Part shown: one piece after another, positions 1 to 11,860 of the stretch
Position numbering within the stretch: the first letter of the stretch is position 1
Layout: each line of letters starts with the position of its first letter
Source of the DNA: Cephalotrichum gorgonifer
Lineage: Eukaryota; Ascomycota; Sordariomycetes; Microascales; Microascaceae
DNA length: 64,000 nt
NCBI GenBank assembly: GCA_900312665.1
Contig: ONZQ02000017.1
Coordinates: forward strand, 62,001 to 126,000
Direction: 5' to 3'
Translations under genes and position numbers: made by a program
The notes under the pieces: generated by a model
Database searches by the model: none
What the model was told of the DNA's origin: nothing
What the model saw: only the letters and a program-made list of their open reading frames with translations

Positions 1-1348
1 TTCCGAGGCGTGCGAATCCTACACTGCACTCGCTACTAGGATTTACGTTTATATATTCCAAGTCTCACAAATACTTACTTGTAAGATGTAGCGGTACATG
101 TAAAAAGAATTGATGCCACTTTGCGTCACGTGGAAGATCCGGTGGAATGGAAACTTCTCCAATGTAGCCAACGGCCAGTTTTAGTGGGCTGAATTGACTT
201 CCTAATTTAAACATTTCCCGCCCGAAACAGACGCGAGCTATGAACTCTGCTCAACATCTACAGATGTATGGTCCGGCATAATCGTTCCCATGATGCACTT
301 CCATTTTACTGTTATCAAGTGTAGCGATAGTCGGACCCAAAAACACGAATCGGTCAACCGCCGCAAGCCAAGAGCTTTGCAATTGCCCGGAAAACTAGGT
401 TATGGAGTAACACAAGGGATGGGACTCGTGAGCTGGAAGTAGTTCTAAAAGTGGAAATAAACCGCCGGTCTCTTTTTCGGGGAGGAACGGGCAGCGCCAA
501 GTAAACCCCTCCCCGACTGCAACAAGATATCAACACTCGAATGTATGCGACTTGTAATCAATTGAGCTACTTTACTGCTTCGAGAGATATTTTGTTCTTC
601 GTCGTGTACCATGGACGAAGATAAGCAAGAGATAGCACTTCTCCGAAGTTCCTCCCCTATCGCCTACGAATTAGGAGCCGTGTCTTCGAGATTTTTACCT
701 TTCGAGACAGGGTGGCGATCCTACATCCACCCGAGAGGTAGAAGCGTGCGCGCGCGATAGGATTAGCGTGTCGTGCCTCAGGGATGTTGAGGACGCAAAC
801 GTACATGGCCATAAAAGGAAGGAGATAAACTCACTAGACTGGACTGTGATACCTGGGGGGAATATCGGCGATAAAATGAGGCTGTCTTTCCAGTCTTTCC
901 GTCGCCACGGCACTACCCCGGTGTGATGTACCCACTTCCCGTACTTTCCCCACACCTTCCCCGCAACCGCTCACACGCGCTAGAGGAGCTCTATCTCCAA
1001 TGTCAAGATAATACAAGAATATCGAGCCGAGATGTTACGGTATGAGGACCATCACGTCGCTTGGGCATTCTTGGCTCCTGGTAAGCTGGACAGGAATACT
1101 TACACTGAACGACCAAGGAAGAGCACACCAAAAAGCGAACTTCCCTGTCCGCGGCGGGAATATATCTAAGAAGCATATTCTCTACATATTGTGGCTTTCA
1201 TTACTTTTTCTACAAAGTTTTACCTGCTCGGGAAACTGTAGTTGTCTCCTCCGTTTGGTTTCTATTCTATTTTTACTCTTCCTGAACGACATACGCACCC
1301 GACGTGGATACTACACTCTAAGAGACACGTTATTGTTGCGGTACCACC
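1..1348. other. Gene-free left edge
   Basis: Only short open frames without recognisable motifs are visible on either strand. Nothing here can be supported as a gene; the right part is presumably the promoter of the permease that follows. Confidence 0.6.
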
Positions 1349-3472
1349 ATGGGGTCATCATCTACGGAAGAGGCGAAGCCCCCGTACCCACCTGACAAGA
1401 TTCCTGGAGGGTCGGGGAGCCTTGACAATGGCAGCGCCGATACTGTCACACTGGATACTGATGAGGCTATCCTCAGAGCGAATGGCCACACAACTGCCAT
1501 GAAGCGACAGTTCAACTGGGTCGCGGCTCTGGGTCTGGCTTTCACCATCACCAACTCCTGGGTTGGCTACTTGGTAAGACCCTTCAAACTTATGGGCAAA
1601 AACTCCGCGTGAAAACAGCGCTAACAGCATCTTTCAGAGCAACTTTGGCCAGAATCTCATCTATGGCGGGCCACAGTCCGTTTTGATGGGTCTCCTGGTT
1701 GCCTTTGCTGCTCAGTTTACCGTCACATTGGGATTGGCTGAGATCGCTTCCGCTTTTCCGGTATGTGAACCCACGCGCTCGATCCTCGGTCCAACATCGC
1801 AGAGGAGTCACCTAACGTCCGCTTCGGCATACAGTCTAGTGGTGGCCAGTATCACTTCGTTTATATCCTTGCTCCGGAAAGTTCGAAGCGCTTTCTTGCA
1901 TACTTGATTGGCTGGGTATCTACCCTCGCATGGTGGACCACAACGTCAGTGCCTTCGTCCTTTGGCCCTTGGGGCCGATTGCCAGTCTTGCTTGGGCACT
2001 TCAGCTGACAAGGTTTACCCTCCAGCTGCTCTGGGACCTCCCTTTTCGCTATGACAATATCTGGGATAATCGGTGACCGCGTGCCGAGCTACGCGGCATC
2101 CCAATGGCAGATCTATCTCATCTATGTGGGAACTGCGGTAGTGACTGGTGAGTTGTCCCCAGCCGTCTCACGCTGTTTATAACGCTGACACAACCCGACA
2201 GTGCTTCCTGTCATACTCGCACCAAGAAAGGTGCATTGGACGGTCCAAATTGGACTTTATATCAGCATTGGTGGCTTCCTCGTAGTATTGTTCACTTGTG
2301 TCGGGATGCATGGTCACACACAGCCGGCCTCATTTCTCGTGGACATTGGGTCAGGCAAGAGTGGATGGAACCAGAGAGTAGCCTGGCTCTTGGGAATTTC
2401 CAACGCCATGTACGCCTTTGGTGGTACAGATGGAGGTATGTTTCCCCTCTGCCCCAGAATGGATATCCGGCCAGTCCTAATGCATATTCAGTGATCCATA
2501 TCAGCGAAGAGATGTCTAACCCTAGTCGACGTGTCCCACAAGTCATGGGGCTTACACTTTTGATTGGGCTGTGTACCTGCTTCCCGATTATGATGTCTTT
2601 ATTCACATTCGCCACCGATATAGACAAAGTCGCTAGCTCACCGCTACCAAGCATGGAGCTGATCAGGCAAGCGTATGTTTGAAGCCGCACCAGTAGTTTG
2701 GTTAACGGCATTTTAGCTAATATGTGGCATTACAGGACCGGGAGCGACGTAGCTGCCCTGGCGCTCATTTCCATTATTCTCTTGGTCTATCTCAGTAAGG
2801 CCACTCGCACCGTACCTTAGAAAGAGGCGAAGGTTTCTAATCCTCCATTTTATAGCGTCCCTGCCGTCTCAGTGGGTTACATGTGGGCGATTGGCCTGGG
2901 CATTTGCTCGTGACGTGAGTAATTTGGTAAATCAATATCGACCGTTCCTCTTTGTCGCTAACTAGCTCTTTCAGAATGGTGTACCGTTTTCGCCCTACTT
3001 TTCCGTAATTGACAGGAAGTTGGAGCTACCGTTGCGGACCACGATGACAGCGTTGGGCTTCGCTTGCATTTACGGCCTACTCTATCTAGCTTCGACGACA
3101 GCATTCAACTCCATCGTTACCTCGGCCGTCTTGTTCCTCAATATTTCGTATGCCGCCCCGCAGGCTATTCTACTCTTCTTTGGACGCAAGAAGCGCCTTC
3201 CTCCTCGATACCTCAACTTGGGCGTCTATGGATATATCTGTAACGGGTTTGCAACTGTTTGGATCATTATTCTCGCAGTACTGGTTTGCATGCCACCCAC
3301 ACTACCTGTCACCGTGGGGGCCATGAACTACACCGGTGTCGTCTTGGTCGGGCTGTCATCGATTATAGTAGGGCTCTGGTTCAGCACGGGAAGGAAGACA
3401 TTCCAGGGACCCAACATCAACTGGGACGAGCTGTATGCGCTCAATGCAGCCATGTTCCGACCGGAGGTTTGA
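1349..3472 (+). CDS. APC-superfamily amino acid / GABA / choline-type permease
   Basis: A 536-residue plasma-membrane permease of the fungal amino acid-GABA-choline group, expected to import an amino acid, GABA, choline or a related amine by proton symport. Nine exons join in frame: 1349-1573, 1638-1760, 1835-1944, 2026-2147, 2202-2435, 2492-2672, 2736-2794, 2856-2914 and 2975-3472. Family marks are the N-terminal FNWVAALGLAFTITNSW block, the GGPQSVLMG and SSGGQYHFV segments, the WWTTTCSG segment formed across intron 3, HISEEMSNPSRRVPQVM, and RLAWAFARDNGVPFSPYFS. About 12 membrane spans are expected. Reading straight through 1945-2025 would meet an in-frame TGA at 2006; removing that interval as an intron (donor GTCAGT) restores the family motif, so the gene appears intact. 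The substrate cannot be decided from sequence. It is followed in tandem by an alpha/beta hydrolase. Confidence 0.9.
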
Positions 3473-4080
3473 TTTATTTCCGGCAAGGTTGTTGGCTAGG
3501 GTTTTAGGGCTGAATGCTGTCCCTATCTGGCGGAATACCGCTGTTTACGTTCTTCGGGTGATATGGTACGATCGTGTACATGTATACTCTTCAATTTTAC
3601 TTTTGAATTTTGTCCCTTAATTGCTTTCAAAGTCGCAACCAATATTGTATTGTGCTCTCCCTTACGCGACAGTACGTTCTGAAGCACGACAATGGGATAG
3701 ATAACGCATGCGTGTTTGTGCCTTCTGGCCGGTGTCCCCACTACGTGCCGGCTCGTCTTTGGTAGCAGGATTTGAGTGGTTGCTAAAATGGTGGCAGGAT
3801 TTGAGTGGAAATATATTCCTGAATGGGTCAAGCCGATAGTGACCTGGTACAACCCCTGGAGACCCTGAACAAGTATAAGCGAGGACGGACAGCCCCCCGG
3901 CCCGATAGCTAACCAAGTTGAGTTGACTGCTCCCAGTCATATGAATAAGGCTTGCAATCCCAATTGAACATCTGGGCTCTATATCATAGAGCGATGCCAG
4001 GCCGGACGAAGAAGGCTATAAATAGCTCTTATCCGAATTACGCCCACACTTCAGCCATTATCACCCTGGCTACTAATGAA
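3473..4080. other. Intergenic; one short direct repeat
   Basis: No gene is seen. The 15-mer GCAGGATTTGAGTGG occurs twice, at 3765-3779 and 3794-3808. A possible in-frame extension of the next gene back to an ATG at 3952 lies here but is not favoured. Confidence 0.5.
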
Positions 4081-5073
4081 ATGTTTTCCCACCGGCCGCC
4101 CTTCAATGCGGAAATTGCTGATAATCTTTCCGATGCACCTCGTCCCGAGGTCCCGACAACTTATAAACTGATAACACAATTCCGCAACGAGGAACTACAG
4201 AGTGAAGCAGAGGCGTCCCGTGTCAACTGTGTTCACAGCAACCCAGCCATATTGGTATCACACCTCCACATCACCGGCCCACGAGGCCGCATACCCATTC
4301 TGGAACTGCGGCCGGCTTCTCCAAACCAACCGGCGGCGCCGAAACCATGTGTCGTCTTCTTTCATGGGGGCGGTATGGTTATGGGTTCGCCCTATTTCGG
4401 CATCGTGGCGGTCAGCGATCTCGTTGAGGAGCTAGACGCTGTCATTTTCAGCATCGACTATGGTCTGGCTCCAGAGTGTCAAGGCCTCGAGATAGTGGAG
4501 GATTGCTACGCTGCCTTGCATTGGTTGGCTAGCAACCCATCGCAGCTTAATATTGATCCGTCCCGGATCATGGTTGCCGGCGTCTCGGCAGGCGGGGGTC
4601 TTGCTGCGGGTGTTGCCTTGATGGCTCGAGACCGACAGGGCCCGAGGCTCTGTGCTCAGCTTCTTATGTGTCCCATGCTTGATGACAGATGTTCGTCTGT
4701 CTCAGCTGCTCAATTTGAAGAAGGCCCGGTCTTCCATACCGCCTGGGGCCGCAAGGCTTGGTCCTGGGTGCTAGGCGAGCAGAGCGGCGAGGACGGTGTC
4801 AGCCCACACGTAGCCCCAGGGAGAGCCACAAATCTGTCCGACTTGCCGGAGGCTTATATCGATGCCGGCTCGGCAGAGGTATTCAGGGACGAAGCCGTCG
4901 TTTACGCTGGGAAATTGTGGGAGGCCGGAGTCCAAGCCCATCTTCACATTTGGGGCGGCGGTTGTCACGGTTTCGACTCCTTCGAGGCACCTTCGGACCT
5001 TGGAGCAGTCTCCAACCGAACACGAAAGACTTGGCTCAGGGCAGTTTTAGGTCGTGATAAATACCCCCAATAA
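4081..5073 (+). CDS. Alpha/beta hydrolase, hormone-sensitive-lipase group (alpha/beta hydrolase fold-3)
   Basis: A 330-residue, single-exon carboxylesterase-type hydrolase. The oxyanion-hole motif HGGG is at residues 95-98 and the nucleophile Ser169 sits in GVSAGG. The acid region reads GSAEVFRDE, so a Glu stands where this family usually has Asp, and the catalytic His is in GGCHGF near the C-terminus. No signal peptide is evident, so it is probably cytosolic. An ester or acyl-amide substrate is likely but not identifiable. An in-frame ATG at 3952 would add 43 residues with no family character; the ATG at 4081 starts a sequence that looks like the usual N-terminus (MFSHRPPFNAEIADNL), so it is preferred. 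Confidence 0.85.
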   Translation: MFSHRPPFNAEIADNLSDAPRPEVPTTYKLITQFRNEELQSEAEASRVNCVHSNPAILVSHLHITGPRGRIPILELRPASPNQPAAPKPCVVFFHGGGMVMGSPYFGIVAVSDLVEELDAVIFSIDYGLAPECQGLEIVEDCYAALHWLASNPSQLNIDPSRIMVAGVSAGGGLAAGVALMARDRQGPRLCAQLLMCPMLDDRCSSVSAAQFEEGPVFHTAWGRKAWSWVLGEQSGEDGVSPHVAPGRATNLSDLPEAYIDAGSAEVFRDEAVVYAGKLWEAGVQAHLHIWGGGCHGFDSFEAPSDLGAVSNRTRKTWLRAVLGRDKYPQ

Positions 5074-5574
5074 TACCTAGTGTGGCGTGGTTCTTGAAAT
5101 AGAAATCCATTAAACTGTTCCAAGTACTACAGCTGAGAATTTCCTATACTTCGACATGCCTCCCAGCCTCTGCCACCCATCGGTGGTATGGCTGGGGGGT
5201 TGGGTAAACCCCTTTTCTACCCCACTTTACCCCACATTACGCAGCTCGCGGGGATTGGGGCACAGCTCCGTTCGACCCGTTCTCCCTAAGATACGTCTCC
5301 GTAGCGAGAAAAGGTAGATGCACCACCACAGGAGATTTTATCTGCCCCGTGATGTGACACAGATGATGCAGGTTAGCCTAGGAAGTGACAAGGACTCTAA
5401 GACGCTGGTGGCGCGGAGAATATCCAAAAGCGGCAAGTGTCCCAACCTTAGGGTGGGGGCGGGGAGTTTTTTTTTTACAGCTTGCCTAAATGATTGTGTA
5501 TAAATTTGGGAACGAAAGCCAGGGAAGGGTCATGAGACTCATATGCACAATAGCGCTGATTCCCACGGATCATC
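5074..5574. other. Intergenic
   Basis: No gene is seen. It holds two closely spaced TACCCCACTT/TACCCCACAT-like words around 5217-5235 and a short T-run near 5468, and otherwise serves as upstream sequence of the acetyltransferase. Confidence 0.5.
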
Positions 5575-6314
5575 ATGGCTGCGACTAGTAAAAACAACAC
5601 GGAGCTTGAGAAATCATCCAAGCTTGCTCATGTTCCCAAAGGGGAGGAGTATGAGAGGATGATCTCAGGCATGCTGTACATATATCCCTGTCCCTAATCG
5701 TCATAGACAACTATCCAGGAGATCATCAACTGATCGTACTAACGTGCGGTAGCTACAACTCCTTCGTCCCCGAGCTATCCGACGCCCGATTCGGAGCGCG
5801 GGCCTGGATGCACAAGTACAACACGTACTTCCCAAGTGATCCAAAGGCCAACGCGGATTCCCTTGAGAAGGAAAGATTCGAAATGCTGCAAGGTATACTT
5901 GGCCACGTTGGCAAAGAGACCTACATCGAGCCGCCCTTTCGAGTCGATTATGGCGCCAACATCAGTCTCGGAGAGCGTTTCTACGCCGGATACAATCTCA
6001 CGATCCTTGACTGTGCAATCGTGACCATTGGAGATCGCGTGATGTTGGGTCCCAACGTCTCTATTTTTGCCGCCACACATGAGATTGAGGTGCAGAGCCG
6101 GAAGGACAACATTGAGTTTGCCAAGCCCATCACGATCGGGAACGACTGCTGGATTGGTGGGCACTCCATCATTCTCCCCGGTGTGACCATTGGTGATGGA
6201 TGCACCATCGCTGCTGGGGCTGTGGTCACCAAGGATGTTCCCTCGTGGAGCGTTGTGATGGGAGTCCCTGGAAGGGTTGTGAAGAAGGTAGCCGCTTTAG
6301 AAGGTACTGCATAG
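5575..6314 (+). CDS. Sugar/maltose O-acetyltransferase-like protein (left-handed beta-helix)
   Basis: A 220-residue acetyl-CoA-dependent O-acetyltransferase of the NodL/LacA/Maa type, probably cytosolic and trimeric. Two exons, 5575-5675 and 5753-6314; the join gives GMLYNSFVPELSDAR, the N-terminal Mac domain of this family. The body shows hexapeptide repeats (GANISLGERFYAGYN, IGDRVMLGPNVSI, ITIGNDCWIGGHSII, VTIGDGCTIAAGAVV), ending in the VVMGVPGRVVKK segment. The catalytic His is in FAATHEIE. A branch-point-like CTAAC lies just upstream of the 3' splice site. Length matches the family. The acceptor could be a sugar or another small alcohol. Confidence 0.92.
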
Positions 6315-6758
6315 ATCAGGAGCGCGGAATGCAGAGGGACTATAGGAGTTATAGCGGAGGCAAGGCAAGCCTAAAAATGTATCGAGGCTGCACTCTGAAA
6401 TAGAGTGCACTTTGCTTCGATTCCGTGTATTTATGCTGCGGTACGTGGATGACTTTGAGTTATCATCTGAATCATAACTTAAAGGAGGGAGCATGAAGTC
6501 AGTATTATTCCCCCTGAAGCGCTAGTTTACAAGGGATGCGGGTGCTTCCTTCACCTACACGTAGCTAGCTATTCCTGTCTACGGAGCTATAGATATCTTA
6601 TAGTGGCAAGCATAATACGTGCTCATATCCCCATTGAACTTTCCTACTCAAAATGATCTTTACCTAAGACGGTTCAATCCATAGCCATGCATGTCCGGAC
6701 ATACAGATCCCGTACACCCCACACAGACGCAATGCAAGAGCACTCTTTCGTTCCGTGA

Positions 6759-7750
6759 CTAATTATACAACCCTCCATTTGCACATAGGACACCTCCGGA
6801 ACTCCACCGTGCATCCTCAGTGCAGAGAAAAGCTACCAGGGGAGCGATGTCGTTTGGCTCAGCTATTCTCGCCGCCGCCGGCGTCGAATCGATTAAGGGC
6901 TTCATATCATTCCGGAACTGCTCATCGCTCTCATTCCATTGGTCTAGTAGTATTTCAAGCTTAGCAGATGCGATCAGATAACTTAACACAGCTGACTTAC
7001 CAGTAGCAACAGGCCCAGGATTCACGCAGTTGACCGTGATACCATGTGACTGGCCAAGCTCAACGGCCCAGACACGAGCGAGGGCTTCATTGGCAGCCTT
7101 AGTAGCAGCATAGACCGTCTGGCCGGCCACACCAAGACGGGCGGCGGCCGAGGAGACGAAAACCACTCGACCGCCCTGCGGGAGGTGTGGCTCGGCGGCC
7201 TTCGTGAGGAAAATAGGCCCCTTCACATTGGTATCAAAATGGGTTGCGAAGAGCTCCTCGGTGACCTCAACGAGGTTGGCATCTACCCCTAGAGCGGCGC
7301 TATAATTGAGTCCCTCGTCAGTATCTTCCTGTTTTGGAAACTTTCCAGTGCTATTACACAAGATGGACGTACTTGTGAATGAGAATTTCGACCTTGCCTG
7401 TTTCGCTAATACCAAGTGCGGCCTCGATGAGCTTGGGACATTCCGCCACTTTGCTTATATCGGCCTGAACGGCCACTGCCTTCACTCCGTATTCTCGAAT
7501 TGTCTTGGAGAGATCCTCGGAGCGCTGTTGGCTGCCGGCGGAAACATAGTTTACAACGACGTTGGCGCCACGTTTACCCAGGAGCCTGGCAATCTCTGCG
7601 CCAATACCGCTACAGGGAAATTTGCCTGTTAGTATACCTTTCCCTTGATACATTACACTTTCACAAATGAACAATTCAGCAAACTCACCGCGAGGCACCC
7701 GTGACGATGGCCGTCTTGCCGGTAAGCTCGAGCCCCTTGAAGTCAGGCAT
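6759..7750 (-). CDS. Short-chain dehydrogenase/reductase (3-oxoacyl-ACP-reductase-like)
   Basis: A 260-residue classical SDR using NAD(P)H. Four exons on the minus strand: 7750-7689, 7609-7373, 7299-7001 and 6943-6759. TGASRGIG (residues 17-24) binds the cofactor; HNAALG near residue 100 replaces the usual NNAG; the catalytic set is Ser149/150, Tyr163 and Lys167 (YAATK), followed by CVNPGPVAT. The last splice joins PVAT to DQWNESDEQF and removes a 57-nt intron that would otherwise be translated. The start at 7750 gives the usual short N-terminus; longer in-frame starts upstream have no family character. It is divergent from the copper amine oxidase, with about 750 bp of shared promoter. Confidence 0.92.
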
Positions 7751-8506
7751 TGGAAGTTGGGTACTGAGAGTGGTGATGTTTAGAGTAACTGGCTGGGCTG
7801 GAGTTAGGTACTTTGATGTTCCGTGGGAATTTAGTAAGGGCAAGCTTGGTCGATTACACAAAACTCTCATCTCATTCTCTACTATTTATCATACAGGCAA
7901 ACTACTAGTCATCAAGGTCGCCTGCCAGCTCATCCACTTGCACATTCTCGTGATGCCCCACCATGGTTGGAGGCTGTAAGCATTAACGTGCCCGCTGGGA
8001 TGCTTTCCTAACAGGGACATACATGGCATTTTCCCACCTTACCCCGCGGTGGGGCAGCGCAACACTTTACCACGAAGAGGTGGATTGGCCACCGGCATCC
8101 CCATTTTGAGAGCGTCTCCAGTCTGCAGACCTGACACAAGGATTTTGATCATACGACCTGGGAGGGCCGGTACTCCAGTCCTGGATGAGATATGAAAACA
8201 GGACGCGCTTTAAACTCCCTTTCGGGCGGACTCTGTTGCCAAATGGAGTTTGATACGACTGTACCTTGTTCCCATGTAGAGCATCAGAGTGATAACTCTA
8301 TTTGATCTTGGTGAATATATTTGAGTTGATACACGTCGTAAATCTGAATTTGCTGGGCATTGAGTATCATAAACGATCATCACGAAACCGATATTTATCT
8401 CACGTTGGATTAGATCCCGACTCTCACGCCCGCCCGCGCGACGCCCTTCCACAATTTCTTACACTCCACCATCCCTCGCGTCCTGCTGTAGTTATCTCAA
8501 GTCACA
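7751..8506. promoter_or_regulatory. Divergent promoter region of the SDR and the copper amine oxidase
   Basis: No gene is seen. The region separates two divergent genes and carries the GC-rich near-palindrome CCCCGCGGTGGGG at 8042-8054, which contains words resembling fungal carbon-catabolite repressor (SYGGRG) sites. That reading is only suggestive. Confidence 0.35.
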
Positions 8507-10652
8507 ATGAGCGGTAGCAACCTCACGCACCCCCTCGACCCTCTGACTGTCGATGAGGTTAGGAAGGCCTCGCAAGACCTCACGATCCACCTTAATATCG
8601 ACTCCACGAGTATCCGTTTCAAGGTCATTGACCTCTTCGAGCCCGTCAAGGATCAGGTTCTAGACTTCCTGCAACGCGATGGGCCAACTCCCGATCGCTG
8701 CGCCAGAGTCTATTACCAGGTTAGGAACTCCGCGGTTCTCAGCAAGGCGAAGGTGAACATCACCACTGGAGCCGTTGAGCATACGGTCGAGCTCCCCGAT
8801 TCCCAGGGCCCTGTGGACTGGGTGGAGTATGAACTGGTGAACAAGACCTGTAGCGAGCATCCAGTGGTTCTGGCCGAGGTCGCGAAGCTTAAGCTCCCTG
8901 GGGGGTAAGTAGCTAATAGAGAATCATTCCCCAGCCCCTCGCTCCGGGAGATCTATACTTACGATGGTTAACATAAGCTCACGTATTGTCAACGACCCTT
9001 GGGCTTACGGCACAGACGATCCGAAGGAAAGGCGCCGTCTGTTTCAATGTTACATGTACGCTGCTATGGACGACCACCCTGAAGCCAATCACTACTCCAT
9101 TCCCTTGCCGCTGGCCCCTATTTTCGATGCGCACACCATGGAGCTGGTACAACTAGAGAAGCTTCCTATGGGCGTCGGTGCCGAGCTTGATGCTGAGACG
9201 CAGCCATGGACACCAGTGAAGCCGGTTGAGTACAGCGCCGACCTGCTTGGAGAAGAGAATCTTCGGAAGGGCCTTAAACCCCTTCAAGTGATACAACCGG
9301 AGGGCCCATCGTTCACTATCACTGGACGCAAAGTCCAGTGGCAAAAGTGGAGTTTCCAGCTTGGATGGAGTCTTCGCGAAGGCCCTGTTCTACATGACGT
9401 CCGCTACGACGACACACCCCTCTTCTATCGGGTATCAATGAGCGAGATGACTGTACCATACGGAGATCCTCGATCACCCTACCACAGGAAGCAAGCTTTC
9501 GACCTCGGTGACTCCGGCTTCGGTCTTACTTCTAACAGTCTCACCCTGGGCTGTGATTGCCTGGGTTTGATTGCCTACTTCGACGGTGTCCGAGTCGCAA
9601 GCGACGGCACGCCTGTGGTGATGCCCAACGTTGTCTGCATGCATGAAATTGACGACGGCGTTGGCTGGAAGCACACTAACTTCCGGAATGGCATGTCATC
9701 TGTTGTGCGGGACCGAAAGCTGGTAATCCAGTGCACGTCTACTGTGGCCAACTACGAATACATACTAGCCTTTGTACTCGACCAGGCTGCTAACTTGCAC
9801 ATCGAGGTACGTGCCACTGGCATACTTTCTACCATGCCCATCCGACCTGGCCTCAAGGAATCTCCCTGGGGCACGGTAGTGGCGCCCGGTGTTCTGGGTG
9901 TGAATCACCAGCACCTCTTCTGCGTGCGCGTTGACCCTATTCTCGACGGCAACAGCAAGAACACCGTGGTATATGACGATGCTGTGCCTGTCCCTAGCGA
10001 CTCTGTGGTTAATCCCTCCGGATGTGCTTTCCGTGTGGAGACAACACCGATCAAGAAGCCTGGTGGTTATGACCTTGACTTGTCAAAGGGCCGTGTCTAC
10101 AAGATCATCAACCCTTCCCGCATCAACAACATCTCGGGCAAACCCGCGGGTTACAAGCTGCAGGCGTCACCGAGCCAGATGATAATGATGGGCAAGGAGA
10201 CGTTCAATCATCGCCGTGGCCTTTTCGCTTCCCGACCCATATGGGTTACGCGGTACAGGGATGACGAGCTATGGGCTGCCGGCGAGTTCACCAATCAGAG
10301 TAGGGAAGATACCGGACTAGCCGCGTATAGCGAACGTGATGAGAACGTTGAAAACGAGGACGTTGTCCTGTGGCACTCGTTCGGTATCACCCACATCACC
10401 AGGCCTGAGGGTAAGCCCCTATACTTTGTTACTTGATCTCATTTTCTCATGTAAAAACATAACGCTAATTCATATTACGCAGATTTCCCCGTTATGCCCA
10501 CAGAGAAGCTGGCATGTACGCTAAAGCCTACAAGTTTCTTCGACGTGAACCCTTCCAATGATGTACCGCGCTCGAACCAAAAGCAGAACCAGTCGACGCA
10601 GCACCAGCATGGCGTGACCAACACGGAGTCCTGCTGCACTGTGATGTCGTAG
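8507..10652 (+). CDS. Copper-containing primary amine oxidase
   Basis: A 666-residue copper/topaquinone amine oxidase: it oxidises primary amines to aldehydes, releasing ammonia and hydrogen peroxide. Exons are 8507-8904, 8978-10410 and 10483-10652. The topaquinone precursor is Tyr392 in VANYEY; the catalytic-base Asp, near residue 308, is in AFDLGDSGFG; copper ligands are the HQH pair in GVNHQHLFCVRVD and a His in the C-terminal WHSFGITHITRPEDFPVMP block. The N-terminal N2/N3 domains are present and length fits fungal enzymes. No signal peptide is seen, so a cytosolic or peroxisomal enzyme is likely; the tail ends SCCTVMS, not a canonical peroxisomal signal. Neighbouring permease, hydrolase and SDR would fit use of amines as nitrogen or carbon source. 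Confidence 0.95.
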
Positions 10653-11860
10653 TTCTCATGCTAGTTGACCAGGATAGACTTCGGACAATCAAGAGCTTTT
10701 CATTTTGGGGGATGCCATTATATACTAGTGTTAGACAAGATGGTTTTGTTTTGCAAGCTAGGCTCCAGGAGATGAAGGAAGCCGTCGTATAGCAAAGGAA
10801 TACAATAATTTGGAACAAGTCTGTCAATGCCGCCAGGCAGGTATATGGTACACTGTGAGAAGGACTTCCCGGTTATTTGCATGGACTTGATATGTAGAGA
10901 TATCTATTCCTCAATGCAAGGTTCGGCGGTCAGAAGGACACAGGATTCAGTGCAATGTGGTATTCAACCAGGGATCTAGACAAGGCGCTGTACCCGTTCG
11001 TCTTCGAGGATAAGAGGAGAATGTTTGAAATGCTTAGGCTTTGCCCACTTCGTGCCTGGGTACGGGGACCAGATGGTTAATTACGCTGCCGCAGGACGTG
11101 CTCAGGGCAGAGGATTTTTATGTATTCGGACTGGACAGGCAGAGGAGCTGTCACTTTCCTCTTTCCGCGGCAAACAAAAATTTAACGCCCTCGCCGAGAG
11201 GGTTGGACGGGGGATTTGATGTCACTCACTCGGGCGAAGACGGGTTGACTGTCAGGACCTCGCTCTGTAAGAGCGGATACGGAGACTGTCGCGACTCTAC
11301 TCTCAGTCGCGCTGCTAGTCAAGAACCTCGCGAGTCGAGGCAGGGTTCCCGTTCTTAGCAATGTGGCTGTACAGCGGCTGATTTACGAAGTAAACAGCCC
11401 ATAACTACTCTGTACGGAGTACGGGACATACTGAGAGTAAGACAAGAGCCTGCTCAGCTGAATTCGCATATGAATGGACAAGGGAGGTCGTGCAGCGCCG
11501 TCGATCGCAGGTGCTGGATGCATGGTTTGGCCCAGATACATGGTATTGCGCCAATCAGATCCCCACGAAAGATGTTGAAGATTTCCTTCAGGAGGTCTGT
11601 GTTAATATAATTTTAATGATCCCTGAAGAAGTACCGACGGTCCTGGCGTCGCACCACTGCAGCCAAGACGAGGTGTCATTGGCTGAGTGAAATGAACCCG
11701 CCGAAGGATTCTAATAATGCTACCTAAAGAAGAAACGAGATGAAATGTGACAAAGCACGCGTGGATTTCTCCGTGTCTGGTCCTGACGGTTTGGTCCCCT
11801 CCAAACTCGTCAACGTGTGGTCAACTCTCGTCGTTCGTTTCGTCGCCAAAAGGCGCAAAT
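10653..11860. other. Intergenic, 1.2 kb
   Basis: Both strands hold only short frames without motifs. An in-frame ATG at 11747 would extend the following gene by 38 residues ahead of its signal peptide and is not favoured. Confidence 0.5.

Noticed and set aside
1945..2025. In-frame TGA in the APC permease suggesting a pseudogene
   Set aside because: Removing 1945-2025 as an 81-nt intron (GTCAGT donor, CCAG acceptor) restores the conserved WWTTTCSG segment and keeps frame, so the gene reads as intact.
8042..8054. Carbon-catabolite repressor (SYGGRG-type) sites
   Set aside because: Such short GC-rich words are frequent; one near-palindrome is not enough to claim regulation, so it is only mentioned within the promoter entry.
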